Assembly: GCA_037129695.1 (NCBI GenBank) | Contig: JBAXUL010000003.1 | Location: 23,573-87,572 of the forward strand | Length of the DNA stretch: 64,000 nt | Direction: 5' to 3' | From: CAINVV01 sp037129695 | GTDB lineage: Bacteria > Bacteroidota > Bacteroidia > Bacteroidales > Prolixibacteraceae | Part shown: piece by piece, positions 1 through 8,344 of the stretch | Layout: each line of letters starts with the position of its first letter | Numbering within the stretch: the stretch's first letter is position 1 | Program-made: the position numbers and the translations under genes | The notes under the pieces: generated by a model | What the model was told of the DNA's origin: nothing | The model's input: only the letters and a program-made list of their open reading frames with translations | The model's database searches: none

Positions 1-1
1 C

Positions 2-775
2 AAAAGCGAATACAGGGTTCTTAACCTTTCCGTTGATCCATTCAATGAGGCGAGTACTTCCTTTTACCACCAATCCATCGGTGGATACCACGGGGCAAAA
101 ATGAGAAGATACCAGGATCTGATCGACCATCACATCATGAGTGAAATCCAGCAACTCATTACGAAATTGAAAGCCGTGAAGTCGGAAAGCGGTGTTGATT
201 CTGTTTTTATCGGTTTGAATGCCTTGAACATGATGAATACCAAATACCTCATACACAATCCCGAAACTTCACCTTTGGTCAATACAAAAGCCATGGGAAG
301 TGCGTGGGTGGTACAGTCCTACCAGATGGTCGACAATGCCGATCAGGAAATTGCTACACTGGGAAAAGCAGATCTGAACAAAGAGATTGTGGTGGATAAA
401 AAATTTCTACCGTTGTTGGGGAATGTTAAACCATCAACCGGCGCTCCTTCCCAGCTTTCACTAAAAAGTTATTCGCCCAATCAGTTGGTATACAATTATT
501 CCGGGAGAGGAAATGAAATTGCGGTTTTCTCTGAAGTTTATTATCCCAAAGGATGGAATGCCTATATCGGCGGGAAACTGGTTCCCTACTTTCAAGCCAA
601 TTATTTACTGAGGGCAATGGTTGTTCAGGAAGGAACCTACGACATTACTTTTAAATTTGAACCTGTATCCTACCGACTGGGGAAACAGATCTCAATGATC
701 TCATCCCTTCTTTTACTCCTTCTGATTGGTTTTGTGCTTTATAAAAACTTACCTTTGAAGAAACCTCAAAAATAG
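2..775 (+). CDS. YfhO-like membrane protein, C-terminal part (5' end outside the window)
   Basis: The reading frame is open from base 2 to the stop at 773-775, so this is the 3' end of a longer gene and the ATG at 101 is probably internal. The visible part resembles the C-terminal periplasmic portion of large Bacteroidota YfhO-type membrane proteins. It begins with a YRVLNL segment followed by SFYHQSIGGYHGAK, continues as a beta-rich domain, and closes with one hydrophobic helix (ISMISSLLLLLLIGFVLY) and a lysine-rich tail. YfhO proteins are linked to lipoteichoic acid or polysaccharide glycosylation in Firmicutes; the role in Bacteroidota is not established. The family call is moderately sure; the function is open. 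Confidence 0.7.
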   Translation, partial: KSEYRVLNLSVDPFNEASTSFYHQSIGGYHGAKMRRYQDLIDHHIMSEIQQLITKLKAVKSESGVDSVFIGLNALNMMNTKYLIHNPETSPLVNTKAMGSAWVVQSYQMVDNADQEIATLGKADLNKEIVVDKKFLPLLGNVKPSTGAPSQLSLKSYSPNQLVYNYSGRGNEIAVFSEVYYPKGWNAYIGGKLVPYFQANYLLRAMVVQEGTYDITFKFEPVSYRLGKQISMISSLLLLLLIGFVLYKNLPLKKPQK

Positions 776-841
776 AAGCTGAATAAATTATCATCCTTTT
801 GTAAAGCTTCTAACAAAGAAATATATTTATAGCAAATAATT

Positions 842-876
842 CCGGTCCCTGAGCTTGCCGAAGGGTCGAAGGGCCG
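842..876. repeat. GC-rich intergenic repeat, copy 1
   Basis: A 35-bp GC-rich tract reading GGTCCCTGAGCTTG followed by CCGAAGGGTCGAAGGGCCG. It recurs in inverted orientation at 52801-52854. It ends 16 bp before the ftsX start codon and stands out from the AT-rich surroundings. This is a dispersed intergenic repeat type; no gene is implied. Confidence 0.7.
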
Positions 877-892
877 ATTACTTTGTTTCCTC

Positions 893-1768
893 ATGGCAAA
901 AGAAAAAATAAAATTGAGAAAATCACTTTTCAGCTCGTATTTCAGTACAACACTCAGCATCGCCCTGGTACTGTTTCTCTTTGGCTTGCTGGGACTTCTT
1001 CTGATCAATACGAAGCGGTTGAAGGACTACGTCATGGAAAATGTAGGAGTAACACTGATTCTAAAGGAAAAAACACGTGAAGTTGACATTCTCAAACTCC
1101 AGAAAAACCTTGAAGCAACTCCTTATATCAAATCCACCCGTTTTGTTGACAAGGAAACTGCTGCAGAAGAGTTAAAAAAAGATCTTGGAGAGGATTTCGT
1201 TGATTTCCTGGGATACAATCCATTGCTCTCCTCCATGGATGTCAGGGTACACGCAGAATATGCCAATCCTGACAGCATGACTCTTCTGGAGGCACAGTTA
1301 TTAAAATTCCCTGAAGTGCAAGAGGTTTATTACCAAAGAAATTTGGTCAAACAGTTAAATGCCAACGTGCAGAAACTAAGCTTAATTATTCTTGTGCTTA
1401 GCATTCTCATGTTTACAATTTTCATTGCCCTTATCAACAATACCATCCGCCTTTCCATCTATTCGCGAAGATATCTGATCAATTCGATGCAGCTTGTGGG
1501 GGCGACGAGATCTTTTATCCGGTTTCCATTCATCGTTAAAAGTGTTTTATATGGTATTTATGGAGCCATTATCGCTTGTTTTATTCTCCTGATGATTTTC
1601 ACTTCCTACCAATCCGAATTACAGGACTTTATTGATTTTCAGGACTCTGCATCTCTGGCATTGCTGCTAATCGGGATTTTTGCCTTTGGAATCATCATGA
1701 CAGCCTTGTCAACCTATTTTGCCGTGAATAAATTTTTGCGAATGAAGTTTGATCAACTCTATTATTGA
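893..1768 (+). CDS. ftsX: Cell division protein FtsX (permease-like)
   Basis: The 291-residue protein has the FtsX layout: a short basic cytoplasmic N-terminus, a first membrane helix near residues 20-40, a periplasmic domain of about 120 residues, and three more helices near 160-185, 210-235 and 250-275. FtsX pairs with the ATPase FtsE at the division septum and relays ATP hydrolysis to peptidoglycan hydrolase activators such as EnvC. An EnvC-like gene lies at 23720-24937 here. ftsE is not adjacent, which is usual in Bacteroidota. The start at 893 gives MAKEKIKLRKS, a typical N-terminus. The following genes (DUF3098, truB, queA) are the usual Bacteroidota neighbours. Confidence 0.92.
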   Translation: MAKEKIKLRKSLFSSYFSTTLSIALVLFLFGLLGLLLINTKRLKDYVMENVGVTLILKEKTREVDILKLQKNLEATPYIKSTRFVDKETAAEELKKDLGEDFVDFLGYNPLLSSMDVRVHAEYANPDSMTLLEAQLLKFPEVQEVYYQRNLVKQLNANVQKLSLIILVLSILMFTIFIALINNTIRLSIYSRRYLINSMQLVGATRSFIRFPFIVKSVLYGIYGAIIACFILLMIFTSYQSELQDFIDFQDSASLALLLIGIFAFGIIMTALSTYFAVNKFLRMKFDQLYY

Positions 1769-1778
1769 ACTATCTTTG
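1748..1778 (+). promoter_or_regulatory. Predicted Bacteroidota promoter for DUF3098-truB-queA
   Basis: TTTG at 1748-1751, 19 bp, then TATCTTTG at 1771-1778. This matches the Bacteroidota primary-sigma consensus TTTG-N19-21-TAnnTTTG exactly. It lies across the ftsX stop codon, 27 bp before the DUF3098 start, so the downstream genes can be transcribed without ftsX. Confidence 0.6.
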
Positions 1779-1804
1779 CGGGTTAATAACTAATTCATTG
1801 TTAA

Positions 1805-2056
1805 ATGGTCAAGAATGGTGAAAAAACAGACCCGGCAGGGTTTGCTCTTGGAAAAGAAAATCTGAAATTGATGTTGATCGGGTTATGTATCATCATACTC
1901 GGTTTTGCTTTGATGACCGGTGGTAAAAGCTCTGATCCAAATGTTTTCAACAAAGATGTGATATTCAGTTTCCGCAGAATCACACTTGCACCCCTGGTTG
2001 TGATGTTCGGGTTTCTTTTCGAGATTTATGCCATCATGAAAAAACCCAAATCCTGA
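1805..2056 (+). CDS. DUF3098 family small membrane protein
   Basis: An 83-residue protein with two membrane helices (about 22-40 and 57-75) separated by a short loop containing SSDPNVFNKDVIFSFRRITLAP, matching the Bacteroidota-specific DUF3098 family in length and layout. The function is unknown. Members typically follow ftsX. Here the gene starts 36 bp after ftsX with its own predicted promoter. In many Bacteroidota an undecaprenyl-diphosphatase gene (uppP) comes next; here truB follows directly after 93 bp. Confidence 0.85.
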   Translation: MVKNGEKTDPAGFALGKENLKLMLIGLCIIILGFALMTGGKSSDPNVFNKDVIFSFRRITLAPLVVMFGFLFEIYAIMKKPKS

Positions 2057-2149
2057 AATCAAAGGTATTCTCAAAAATCCCTTTTGTTTCAGAACAATAA
2101 TTTTCTGCATGAAGTTTCCATCCGCATTTCTAAGTTACCCGTTCATTGA

Positions 2150-2884
2150 ATGAGATATAATGAGTCAAGAGATTTTGATTTCATCCGTGGCGAAATCCTG
2201 GTTCTGAACAAACCAATCGATTGGACCTCATTTGATCTGGTGAATAAAGTTCGAAACATGCTGTGCCGCTTGATGAAAATTAAAAAACTGAAGCTCGGCC
2301 ATGCAGGAACCCTGGATCCAAAAGCTACGGGAGTCATGGTGCTTTGTTCGGGTAAATTAACCAAGCAAATCGACGAAATTCAAGCTGACGAGAAAGAGTA
2401 CGTTGCGCTGATAAAAGTCGGAGCCACTACTCCTTCCTATGATTTGGAAACAGAAGAAAACGAGCAGTTTCCGACCAATCATATTACGCGGGAAATGATC
2501 GAAACGGTGCTGAAATCTTTCGTCGGAGCCATCGAACAAATACCTCCCGCCTACAGTGCAATCAAGGTAGACGGGAAACGATCCTATAAATTGGCAAGAA
2601 AAGGAAATGAGGTTGAACTCAAACCAAAATTGCTGGTTATCAAAGAGATTGAACTGATAAAGGCTGAAATACCTGAGCTAGAAATTAGAATCGTATGCAG
2701 CAAGGGTACCTATATACGTGCCCTGGCAAGGGATATTGGCAAGGAACTCAACAGTGGCGCATATCTGATCGGATTAAAAAGAACAAGAATCGGAAATTAT
2801 ACGATCGATCAAAGTTTAGATCTTGCAGAGTTGGCAGATATGCTTTCTGTACATTTTCAGGAAAAAAATAATTCAACACTTTAA
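2150..2884 (+). CDS. truB: tRNA pseudouridine(55) synthase TruB
   Basis: Isomerises U55 to pseudouridine in the T-loop of tRNAs. The 244-residue protein carries the family signature GHAGTLDPKATGV, with catalytic Asp56, preceded by LNKPIDWTSFDLV and followed by the PPAYSAIKVDG and KGTYIRALARDIG motifs. Its length suits the short bacterial TruB form with only a small C-terminal domain. It is followed after 9 bp by queA, so the two tRNA-modification genes are very likely cotranscribed. Confidence 0.95.
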   Translation: MRYNESRDFDFIRGEILVLNKPIDWTSFDLVNKVRNMLCRLMKIKKLKLGHAGTLDPKATGVMVLCSGKLTKQIDEIQADEKEYVALIKVGATTPSYDLETEENEQFPTNHITREMIETVLKSFVGAIEQIPPAYSAIKVDGKRSYKLARKGNEVELKPKLLVIKEIELIKAEIPELEIRIVCSKGTYIRALARDIGKELNSGAYLIGLKRTRIGNYTIDQSLDLAELADMLSVHFQEKNNSTL

Positions 2885-2893
2885 ATCATATAA

Positions 2894-3955
2894 ATGTCAT
2901 CAACGATGAAGCTTTCGAAATTTAAGTACAATTTACCTGATGAATTGATTTCATTACATCCGTCAAAGAATCGGGACGAATCAAGGTTACTTGTTTTAAA
3001 CCGTCAGACTGGCGACATTGAACATAAAATTTTCAAGGACGTGATTGATTACTTCACGGACAAAGATGTCATGGTATTCAATAACACCAAGGTATTTCCT
3101 GCAAGGCTTTATGGGAACAAGGAAAAAACCGGTGCCCAGATAGAAGTTTTCCTGTTGCGTGAACTCAATCGCGAATTAAGACTTTGGGATGTTTTGGTCG
3201 ATCCTGCCAGAAAAATCAGAATCGGTAACAAGCTCTATTTTGGTGACGATGATCTTTTGGTGGCAGAAGTAATTGACAATACAACATCCAGAGGCAGAAC
3301 CCTTCGTTTCCTGTTCGACGGGACCTACGAAGAATTCAAGGAGACCCTGTTCAAACTGGGAGAAACTCCTCTGCCAAAGATTATTAACCGTCCGGTGGAA
3401 GAAGATGATGCCATGCGTTACCAGACGGTTTTTGCCAAACACGAAGGAGCCGTTGCAGCCCCGACTGCCGGTCTTCATTTTAGCCGCGAACTCTTAAAAA
3501 GACTCGAAATTAAAGGAGTCAATTTTGCAGAGATTACACTCCATGTCGGACTTGGCAATTTCAGGAGCGTGGATGTTGAAGATCTGACCAAACACAAGAT
3601 GGATTCTGAACAAATCTGGATCAAAGATGAGGCGGTAAATATTGTCAATTCCGCCAAGGAAGAGAAACATCGCGTTTGTGCTGTTGGGACAACCGTCATG
3701 AGAACCCTCGAAACTTCGGTTTCAACAAACGGAATGCTGAAGCCCTTTGAAGGATGGACCAACAAATTCATCTTCCCTCCATATGATTTCAGCGTAGCAG
3801 ACAGCATGATATCCAATTTTCACCTGCCTCTCTCCACCCTGTTAATGATGGTCAGTGCCTTTGCTGGTTATGATCATCTGATGATTGCCTACAAGGAAGC
3901 AATCAAGGAAAAATACCATTTTGGAACTTATGGAGATGCCATGCTGATCATTTAA
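2894..3955 (+). CDS. queA: S-adenosylmethionine:tRNA ribosyltransferase-isomerase QueA
   Basis: Transfers the ribosyl moiety of SAM to preQ1 at tRNA position 34, giving epoxyqueuosine. The 353-residue length is normal. Recognisable segments include FKYNLPDELISLHP near the N-terminus, VMVFNNTKVFPARLYG, VAAPTAGLHFS, ITLHVGLGNFRSV and the C-terminal SNFHLPLSTLLMMVSAFAG. Two in-frame ATGs are possible (2894 and 2906). The second gives MKLSKFKYNLP, the commoner family N-terminus, so the start is uncertain by four codons. It is the last gene before a bidirectional terminator. Confidence 0.95.
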   Translation: MSSTMKLSKFKYNLPDELISLHPSKNRDESRLLVLNRQTGDIEHKIFKDVIDYFTDKDVMVFNNTKVFPARLYGNKEKTGAQIEVFLLRELNRELRLWDVLVDPARKIRIGNKLYFGDDDLLVAEVIDNTTSRGRTLRFLFDGTYEEFKETLFKLGETPLPKIINRPVEEDDAMRYQTVFAKHEGAVAAPTAGLHFSRELLKRLEIKGVNFAEITLHVGLGNFRSVDVEDLTKHKMDSEQIWIKDEAVNIVNSAKEEKHRVCAVGTTVMRTLETSVSTNGMLKPFEGWTNKFIFPPYDFSVADSMISNFHLPLSTLLMMVSAFAGYDHLMIAYKEAIKEKYHFGTYGDAMLII

Positions 3956-3963
3956 CTCAGCTG

Positions 3964-4012
3964 CTCCAATAAAAAACCCGGCCAATTAATTTAGCCGGGT
4001 TTTTTATTGGAG
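3964..4012. terminator. Bidirectional intrinsic terminator between queA and efp
   Basis: Perfect 19-bp inverted repeat. The 5' arm is CTCCAATAAAAAACCCGGC at 3964-3982, the loop 11 bp, and the 3' arm 3994-4012. The GC core flanked by A6 and T6 works on both strands and serves the convergent genes queA and efp. Confidence 0.92.
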
Positions 4013-4025
4013 TAAAATGAAATAT

Positions 4026-4595
4026 TTATCGTTTAACACGTTCTGAGTAGGAACGATCGCGGGTATCTACCTTGATGATGTCATCCTGGTTAATAAACAA
4101 CGGTACCATGATGGTCGCTCCGGACTCTACAGTTACAGCCTTCAAGGCAGTAGAGGAAGCAGTGTTACCACGTTCGCTGGGTTCAGCATAGGTAATCTGC
4201 AGTTCGATGAACGGAGGCAGATCCACAGTCAGAGGAGTCTCTGTTTCTGCATGATAAGTTATTTCAACGGTCATTCCTTCTTTCATCAGATCCGCATTCT
4301 CTACCATGGCAGCATCAATATTTACCTGCTCAAATGTTTCAGCGTTCATGAAGTTATATCCGGTTTCGTCGTGGTATAAATATTGGTAAGGTCTTCTCTC
4401 CACCCTCACGGTTGTAATTTTTGTACCACCCGAGAAGGTGTTATCAATCACCTTACCGGTTTTCATGTTTTTAAGTTTTGTACGAACAAACGCAGGGCCT
4501 TTCCCAGGTTTGACATGCTGGAAACTTACTATCTGAAATATCTGATCGTTGAATTCAATACACAATCCATTGCGAAAATCTGCTAAACTTGCCAT
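4026..4595 (-). CDS. efp: Translation elongation factor P
   Basis: Relieves ribosome stalling at polyproline stretches. The 189-residue protein has the three-domain EF-P arrangement: a KOW-like N-domain with the loop KPGKG at residues 29-33, a central OB domain, and the C-terminal OB domain with the signature around GNTASSTALKAVTVESGATIMVP. Lys32 aligns with the modified Lys34 of E. coli EF-P, so lysine-type activation is possible; no modification enzyme is in the window. The gene stands alone, convergent with queA and divergent from the TauE gene. Confidence 0.96.
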   Translation of the reverse strand: MASLADFRNGLCIEFNDQIFQIVSFQHVKPGKGPAFVRTKLKNMKTGKVIDNTFSGGTKITTVRVERRPYQYLYHDETGYNFMNAETFEQVNIDAAMVENADLMKEGMTVEITYHAETETPLTVDLPPFIELQITYAEPSERGNTASSTALKAVTVESGATIMVPLFINQDDIIKVDTRDRSYSERVKR

Positions 4596-4640
4596 TATCC
4601 TCTTTATTTGAACGTTAAAAAACTATCTTTAAATTTTTTG

Positions 4641-4648
4641 CAAAAATA
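4641..4648 (-). promoter_or_regulatory. Predicted -7 element for efp
   Basis: The - strand reads TATTTTTG, matching TAnnTTTG, 46 bp upstream of the efp ATG. No convincing -33 TTTG lies at the right distance, so this is a partial match. Confidence 0.35.
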
Positions 4649-4680
4649 GTTAAAACCATTCAAACCAGAAAATTATTAAT

Positions 4681-5439
4681 ATGTCTGGATTATTGAGCAG
4701 TTTGTCCATAAGTTATACTCATTGGGCCCTTATCGGAATATGTGCCATTTTGATCGGCATGGCGAAAACAGGCGTTCCTGGGGTCTCAATGATAGTTGTT
4801 CCCACCTTGGCCATGATCTTCGGAGGAAAAGCCTCTACGGGCGTTCTGCTGCCGATTCTGATTACCGCTGATATCTTCGCTGTCACGTACTACCATCGTC
4901 ATGCAGAATGGAAACCGCTGCTTAAGGCACTTCCATGGGCGGTTCTGGGTTTATTGATCGCATTGTGGGTCGGAAATTTGGTGAATGATCACCAATTTAA
5001 ACAGATCATTGCCGTTTCTGTATTATTCTCCCTTCTTTTGATGGTCTGGAATGATTTATCACCAAATAAAAACGACCTCACAGGTCATCATTGGTTTGCA
5101 GTAGTTTTTGGAATACTCGGAGGCTTTGCTACCATGATTGGAAATGTGGCAGGACCGGTTTTTGCCATCTATCTCCTAGCACTGCATTTGCCGAAAAAAA
5201 ACTACATCGGAACTACTGCCTGGTTTTTTGCAATCATCAATATGTCCAAACTTCCGTTGCAATATTTTGTTTGGCACAACATCACCGGCAAAATGCTTTT
5301 TATCGATTTCCTAGCCATCCCGTTTGTGATGTTGGGTGCATATATAGGTATTACAGTCGTTAGTAAAATCAAGGATTCGGCCTATAGATGGATTGTTGTT
5401 ATTATCACTTTCACCTCTGCGCTTTTGATATTCCTTTGA
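4681..5439 (+). CDS. TauE/SafE-family sulfite/sulfonate exporter-like membrane protein
   Basis: A 252-residue polytopic protein with about eight hydrophobic segments and the TauE/SafE repeat pattern. The first repeat contains GICAILIGMAKTGVPGVSMIVVP and the second contains GILGGFATMIGNVAGPVFAIYLL. Characterised members export sulfite, sulfoacetate or other organosulfur anions across the inner membrane. The substrate here cannot be read from the sequence. It is a single gene, divergent from efp, and 173 bp separate it from the next operon. The family call is strong; the substrate is not assigned. Confidence 0.88.
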   Translation: MSGLLSSLSISYTHWALIGICAILIGMAKTGVPGVSMIVVPTLAMIFGGKASTGVLLPILITADIFAVTYYHRHAEWKPLLKALPWAVLGLLIALWVGNLVNDHQFKQIIAVSVLFSLLLMVWNDLSPNKNDLTGHHWFAVVFGILGGFATMIGNVAGPVFAIYLLALHLPKKNYIGTTAWFFAIINMSKLPLQYFVWHNITGKMLFIDFLAIPFVMLGAYIGITVVSKIKDSAYRWIVVIITFTSALLIFL

Positions 5440-5541
5440 TTATAAATACTTTATGTATCCCTAAAAATGGAAATGGGCAAACTTAAGGAACGTAATCTGT
5501 TAATATTTAAATAGAATTATGCATCCTTGGTTATGATTTCT

Positions 5542-5549
5542 TAACTTTG
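5542..5549 (+). promoter_or_regulatory. Predicted -7 element for the HlyD-TolC-lplA operon
   Basis: TAACTTTG fits TAnnTTTG and lies 63 bp before the adaptor start codon in a 173-bp gap. A -33 TTTG is not evident. Confidence 0.35.
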
Positions 5550-5612
5550 CAAGCTATTTGGCTCTAAATTGCTAATGAGGGGGAATTTTATACCCATTCA
5601 AAACTATTTACC

Positions 5613-6830
5613 ATGTACATCAAAGAAAATTTTATCTCATTCCTGGTGGGATTACTTTTTATGATTGTCATTTTACCATCATGCTCAGATGCTCCAGGCG
5701 TGATTGAAAAAAACCAATGTATTGTACTTACCGTTGAAAAAGGGAAGGTAATCGATCCGATAATAACCTCCGGCACAGTGGAACCTGAGAGTGAGGTTTT
5801 CGTTCGGTGCTATTATCCGAGTACAATCAAAAAAATCATCAGGGAACCAGGAAGTAACGTCCAGACCGGAGACCTGATCATGGTACTTGATGATCAGCAA
5901 ATAAAAACTGATATCGACAATATCAAAGACCAGCTGGCGCTCAAAAGAAACAGCCTTGAAAAGAATAATCTGGCAGAAACTTCCACCAAAATTGATCTGA
6001 AATACAATGAAGATGTCAAAAAACTAAATATTACTTCCTTGAAATCTCAACTTTCAGACGAAGAGCAATTGATTGAAGTTGGCGGCATCTCTCCTGCTAA
6101 AATTGAAAAAACAAAACAGGAAATTGCTTTGGCAGAAAAGGAACTGCTCACACTGAAAGAAAAAAACGGTATTCGGCTGAAACAACTGAAGGCAGAAGAG
6201 GAAGGATTGTTATTGGGAATTGAAATACAGGAAAAGGAGCTGAACGAGAAATTAACCGGACTTGAGCAGATGAACGTCAAATCGCCTTCAGCTGGAATAG
6301 TGCTGTCCATTGGAAGTAAACCCGGAGAAAAAGTCAGTAAAGATCAGGTTCTTGTCAGAATATCTGATTTATCCTCGTTTAAAATTTCGGGTTCGATTGA
6401 AGAAAAGATGGCTGAGTTTATCAAAACCGGAACCCTGATCTATGCTGTTTTTGAAGATACCAAATTACTGGGGCACATTGGTATCGTTTCTCCTATAGTG
6501 GAAAATGGTAAAATTCAATTCAATGTGCATCTTGAAGAGAGTTCCCATCCAAAATTGATACCCCATCAGAACATAGGACTCTGGATAGCTAAAAATTTCA
6601 GGGAGAATTCGTTGAGAATCAAAAACATTCCGCAATTCAGCAAAGGTAAACCTGAATTTCTTTACGCTTACAAAGAGGGTAAAGCATATAAGAACAGAAT
6701 TTCAGCCGGATTCATCAGTCCCGAATTCATCGAAATTGTTGATGGCGTCAAAGAAGGGGATCAAATAATTGTTCCCTTATCAGGATATCGCTTGATGAAA
6801 AATGCAAATGAAGTGGTTATAAATGAATGA
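5613..6830 (+). CDS. HlyD/MacA-type periplasmic adaptor lipoprotein
   Basis: A membrane-fusion protein that would bridge an inner-membrane transporter to an outer-membrane factor. The 405 residues begin with a lipoprotein signal ending LPSC (Cys24). They continue with a biotinyl-lipoyl half-motif (GSNVQTGDLIMVLDDQQIKTD), a long alpha-helical hairpin at about residues 100-220, the second lipoyl half (SPSAGIVLSIGSKPGEKVSKDQVLV) and a beta-barrel region. The TolC-like gene follows after 3 bp. The expected inner-membrane ABC or RND permease is absent from the window, so the partner transporter must be encoded elsewhere. Confidence 0.85.
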   Translation: MYIKENFISFLVGLLFMIVILPSCSDAPGVIEKNQCIVLTVEKGKVIDPIITSGTVEPESEVFVRCYYPSTIKKIIREPGSNVQTGDLIMVLDDQQIKTDIDNIKDQLALKRNSLEKNNLAETSTKIDLKYNEDVKKLNITSLKSQLSDEEQLIEVGGISPAKIEKTKQEIALAEKELLTLKEKNGIRLKQLKAEEEGLLLGIEIQEKELNEKLTGLEQMNVKSPSAGIVLSIGSKPGEKVSKDQVLVRISDLSSFKISGSIEEKMAEFIKTGTLIYAVFEDTKLLGHIGIVSPIVENGKIQFNVHLEESSHPKLIPHQNIGLWIAKNFRENSLRIKNIPQFSKGKPEFLYAYKEGKAYKNRISAGFISPEFIEIVDGVKEGDQIIVPLSGYRLMKNANEVVINE

Positions 6831-6833
6831 TTT

Positions 6834-8342
6834 ATGCTTAAATTTCTGACTTATATATCCTTGCTGTTTTTTCTTTTTCCTACCAAAATTTCAGCTCAGG
6901 ATACCAACAATAAAAAAGACACCCTAAAATTGGGACTTAGTCTGGGAAATGTTGTTCAATTGGCAATTAGTCAATCATCTTCACTTAAATATGCTCAGAA
7001 CCAACACGTTAGTTATTTTTGGAGATACCGCAATTTTTCCAAGCAATTTCTCCCAAACCTCATCCTAAGTGGCACTCTTCCCAATTATACGCAATCCACC
7101 GTACCGGTCACACAACCAGACGGCAGTATCGAATTCAAACAGGTAGCCTATTTATCCAATTCAACCAACTTGTCTCTTAACCAATATATTCCATTAACCG
7201 GAACTCAAATTTACGCTTCAACAACACTGGCAAGGGTGCAGGATTACAATAAAAACAGCACGGTTTTTTCAGGTAGTCCATTTTCCATCGGTTTTAACCA
7301 ACCAATATTTGCCTACAACTGGATGAAATGGTCTAAAAAGACCGAACCAATGATTTATGATGAATCTCAGAAAAACTTTATCCAGACGATAGAAGCCATA
7401 GCCTACAATGCCACCTCCTATTTCTTTAATTATCTCAGAATCCAAACCAATTACAATCTGGCAAAAAGTTCTTACGACAACAGTTCCGACAATCTAAAGA
7501 TTGCTCGCATCAAGAAAAAGCTCGGTCAGATCTCCGAAAACGACTTCTCCCGCATCGAATTATCTGTTCTGAATGCACAGAAATCCATGAACTCGGCGAA
7601 GATGGATCTTAAAAATGCTGACTTTTCTTTAAAATCATACATTGGCCTCGATCAAAAGGAAAATATTGAACTTCAAATGCCTTTATTAATCACGCTTTTT
7701 GACATTGATCCGGATAAGGCATTGAAACAAGCCAGGGAAAACCGATCTGAACAGGTTTACTACCAGAGAAGATTAATTTCTGCCGAAAGTCAACTCACAC
7801 AAGCCAAAAGAAGCAGTGGACTGAACGCCACATTATCCGGTAACTATGGGTTAACCAACAGCGCTGAATTCTTCCCTGGAATCTACAATCAGCCGCTTCA
7901 GCAACGTATGTTCCAGCTTACTTTCAGCCTTCCAATTCTTGACTGGGGCAAAGCTGCCTCCTCGGTGAAAATGGCAGAATCGAACAGGGATCTCGTCAGT
8001 TTCGACGTTAAACAATCATTTGAGGATTTCGATAGAGGAGTAATAGTTCAGGTAGAGCAATTCGGTTTGTTGAAAGATCAGTTAAAAACTGCTGAGGAAG
8101 CCGACAAGGTAGCAGCCAATGGCTACATCATTGCATTAAAAAAATTCCAAAATGGTGAAATTACGATTACTGATATGAACATTGCTTCATCAGAACGCGT
8201 AACGGCTAAATTAGATTATATTAACTCCTTGGCAACCTATTGGTTAGCCTATTATAGATTAAGAATGCTGACCTTATATGATTTTGAATTGAACCAAAAA
8301 ATCAATTACGTGAATCCCATGCTTACAAGTCAAACCAATTAA
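6834..8342 (+). CDS. TolC-family outer-membrane efflux protein
   Basis: A 502-residue protein with an N-terminal signal peptide (residues 1-21, ending around ISAQ) and the TolC pattern of paired long amphipathic helices. It includes the internal repeat typical of the family, with helices near 190-250 and 410-470. Trimeric TolC proteins form the outer-membrane channel and periplasmic tunnel of tripartite exporters. The gene is only 3 bp after the adaptor and 2 bp before lplA, so translation is probably coupled. No adjacent energised transporter is present. Confidence 0.86.
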   Translation: MLKFLTYISLLFFLFPTKISAQDTNNKKDTLKLGLSLGNVVQLAISQSSSLKYAQNQHVSYFWRYRNFSKQFLPNLILSGTLPNYTQSTVPVTQPDGSIEFKQVAYLSNSTNLSLNQYIPLTGTQIYASTTLARVQDYNKNSTVFSGSPFSIGFNQPIFAYNWMKWSKKTEPMIYDESQKNFIQTIEAIAYNATSYFFNYLRIQTNYNLAKSSYDNSSDNLKIARIKKKLGQISENDFSRIELSVLNAQKSMNSAKMDLKNADFSLKSYIGLDQKENIELQMPLLITLFDIDPDKALKQARENRSEQVYYQRRLISAESQLTQAKRSSGLNATLSGNYGLTNSAEFFPGIYNQPLQQRMFQLTFSLPILDWGKAASSVKMAESNRDLVSFDVKQSFEDFDRGVIVQVEQFGLLKDQLKTAEEADKVAANGYIIALKKFQNGEITITDMNIASSERVTAKLDYINSLATYWLAYYRLRMLTLYDFELNQKINYVNPMLTSQTN

Positions 8343-8344
8343 CA

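Noticed and set aside
766..1008. Reverse-strand ORF spanning the ftsX upstream gap
   Set aside because: It overlaps the start of ftsX, has no recognisable features, and includes the GC-rich repeat.
1071..1086. CACGTG at 1074-1079 as a second parS site
   Set aside because: Only one half resembles parS and it lies in the ftsX coding sequence; the left half does not match TGTTnCAC. The CACGTG at 61708 fails in the same way.
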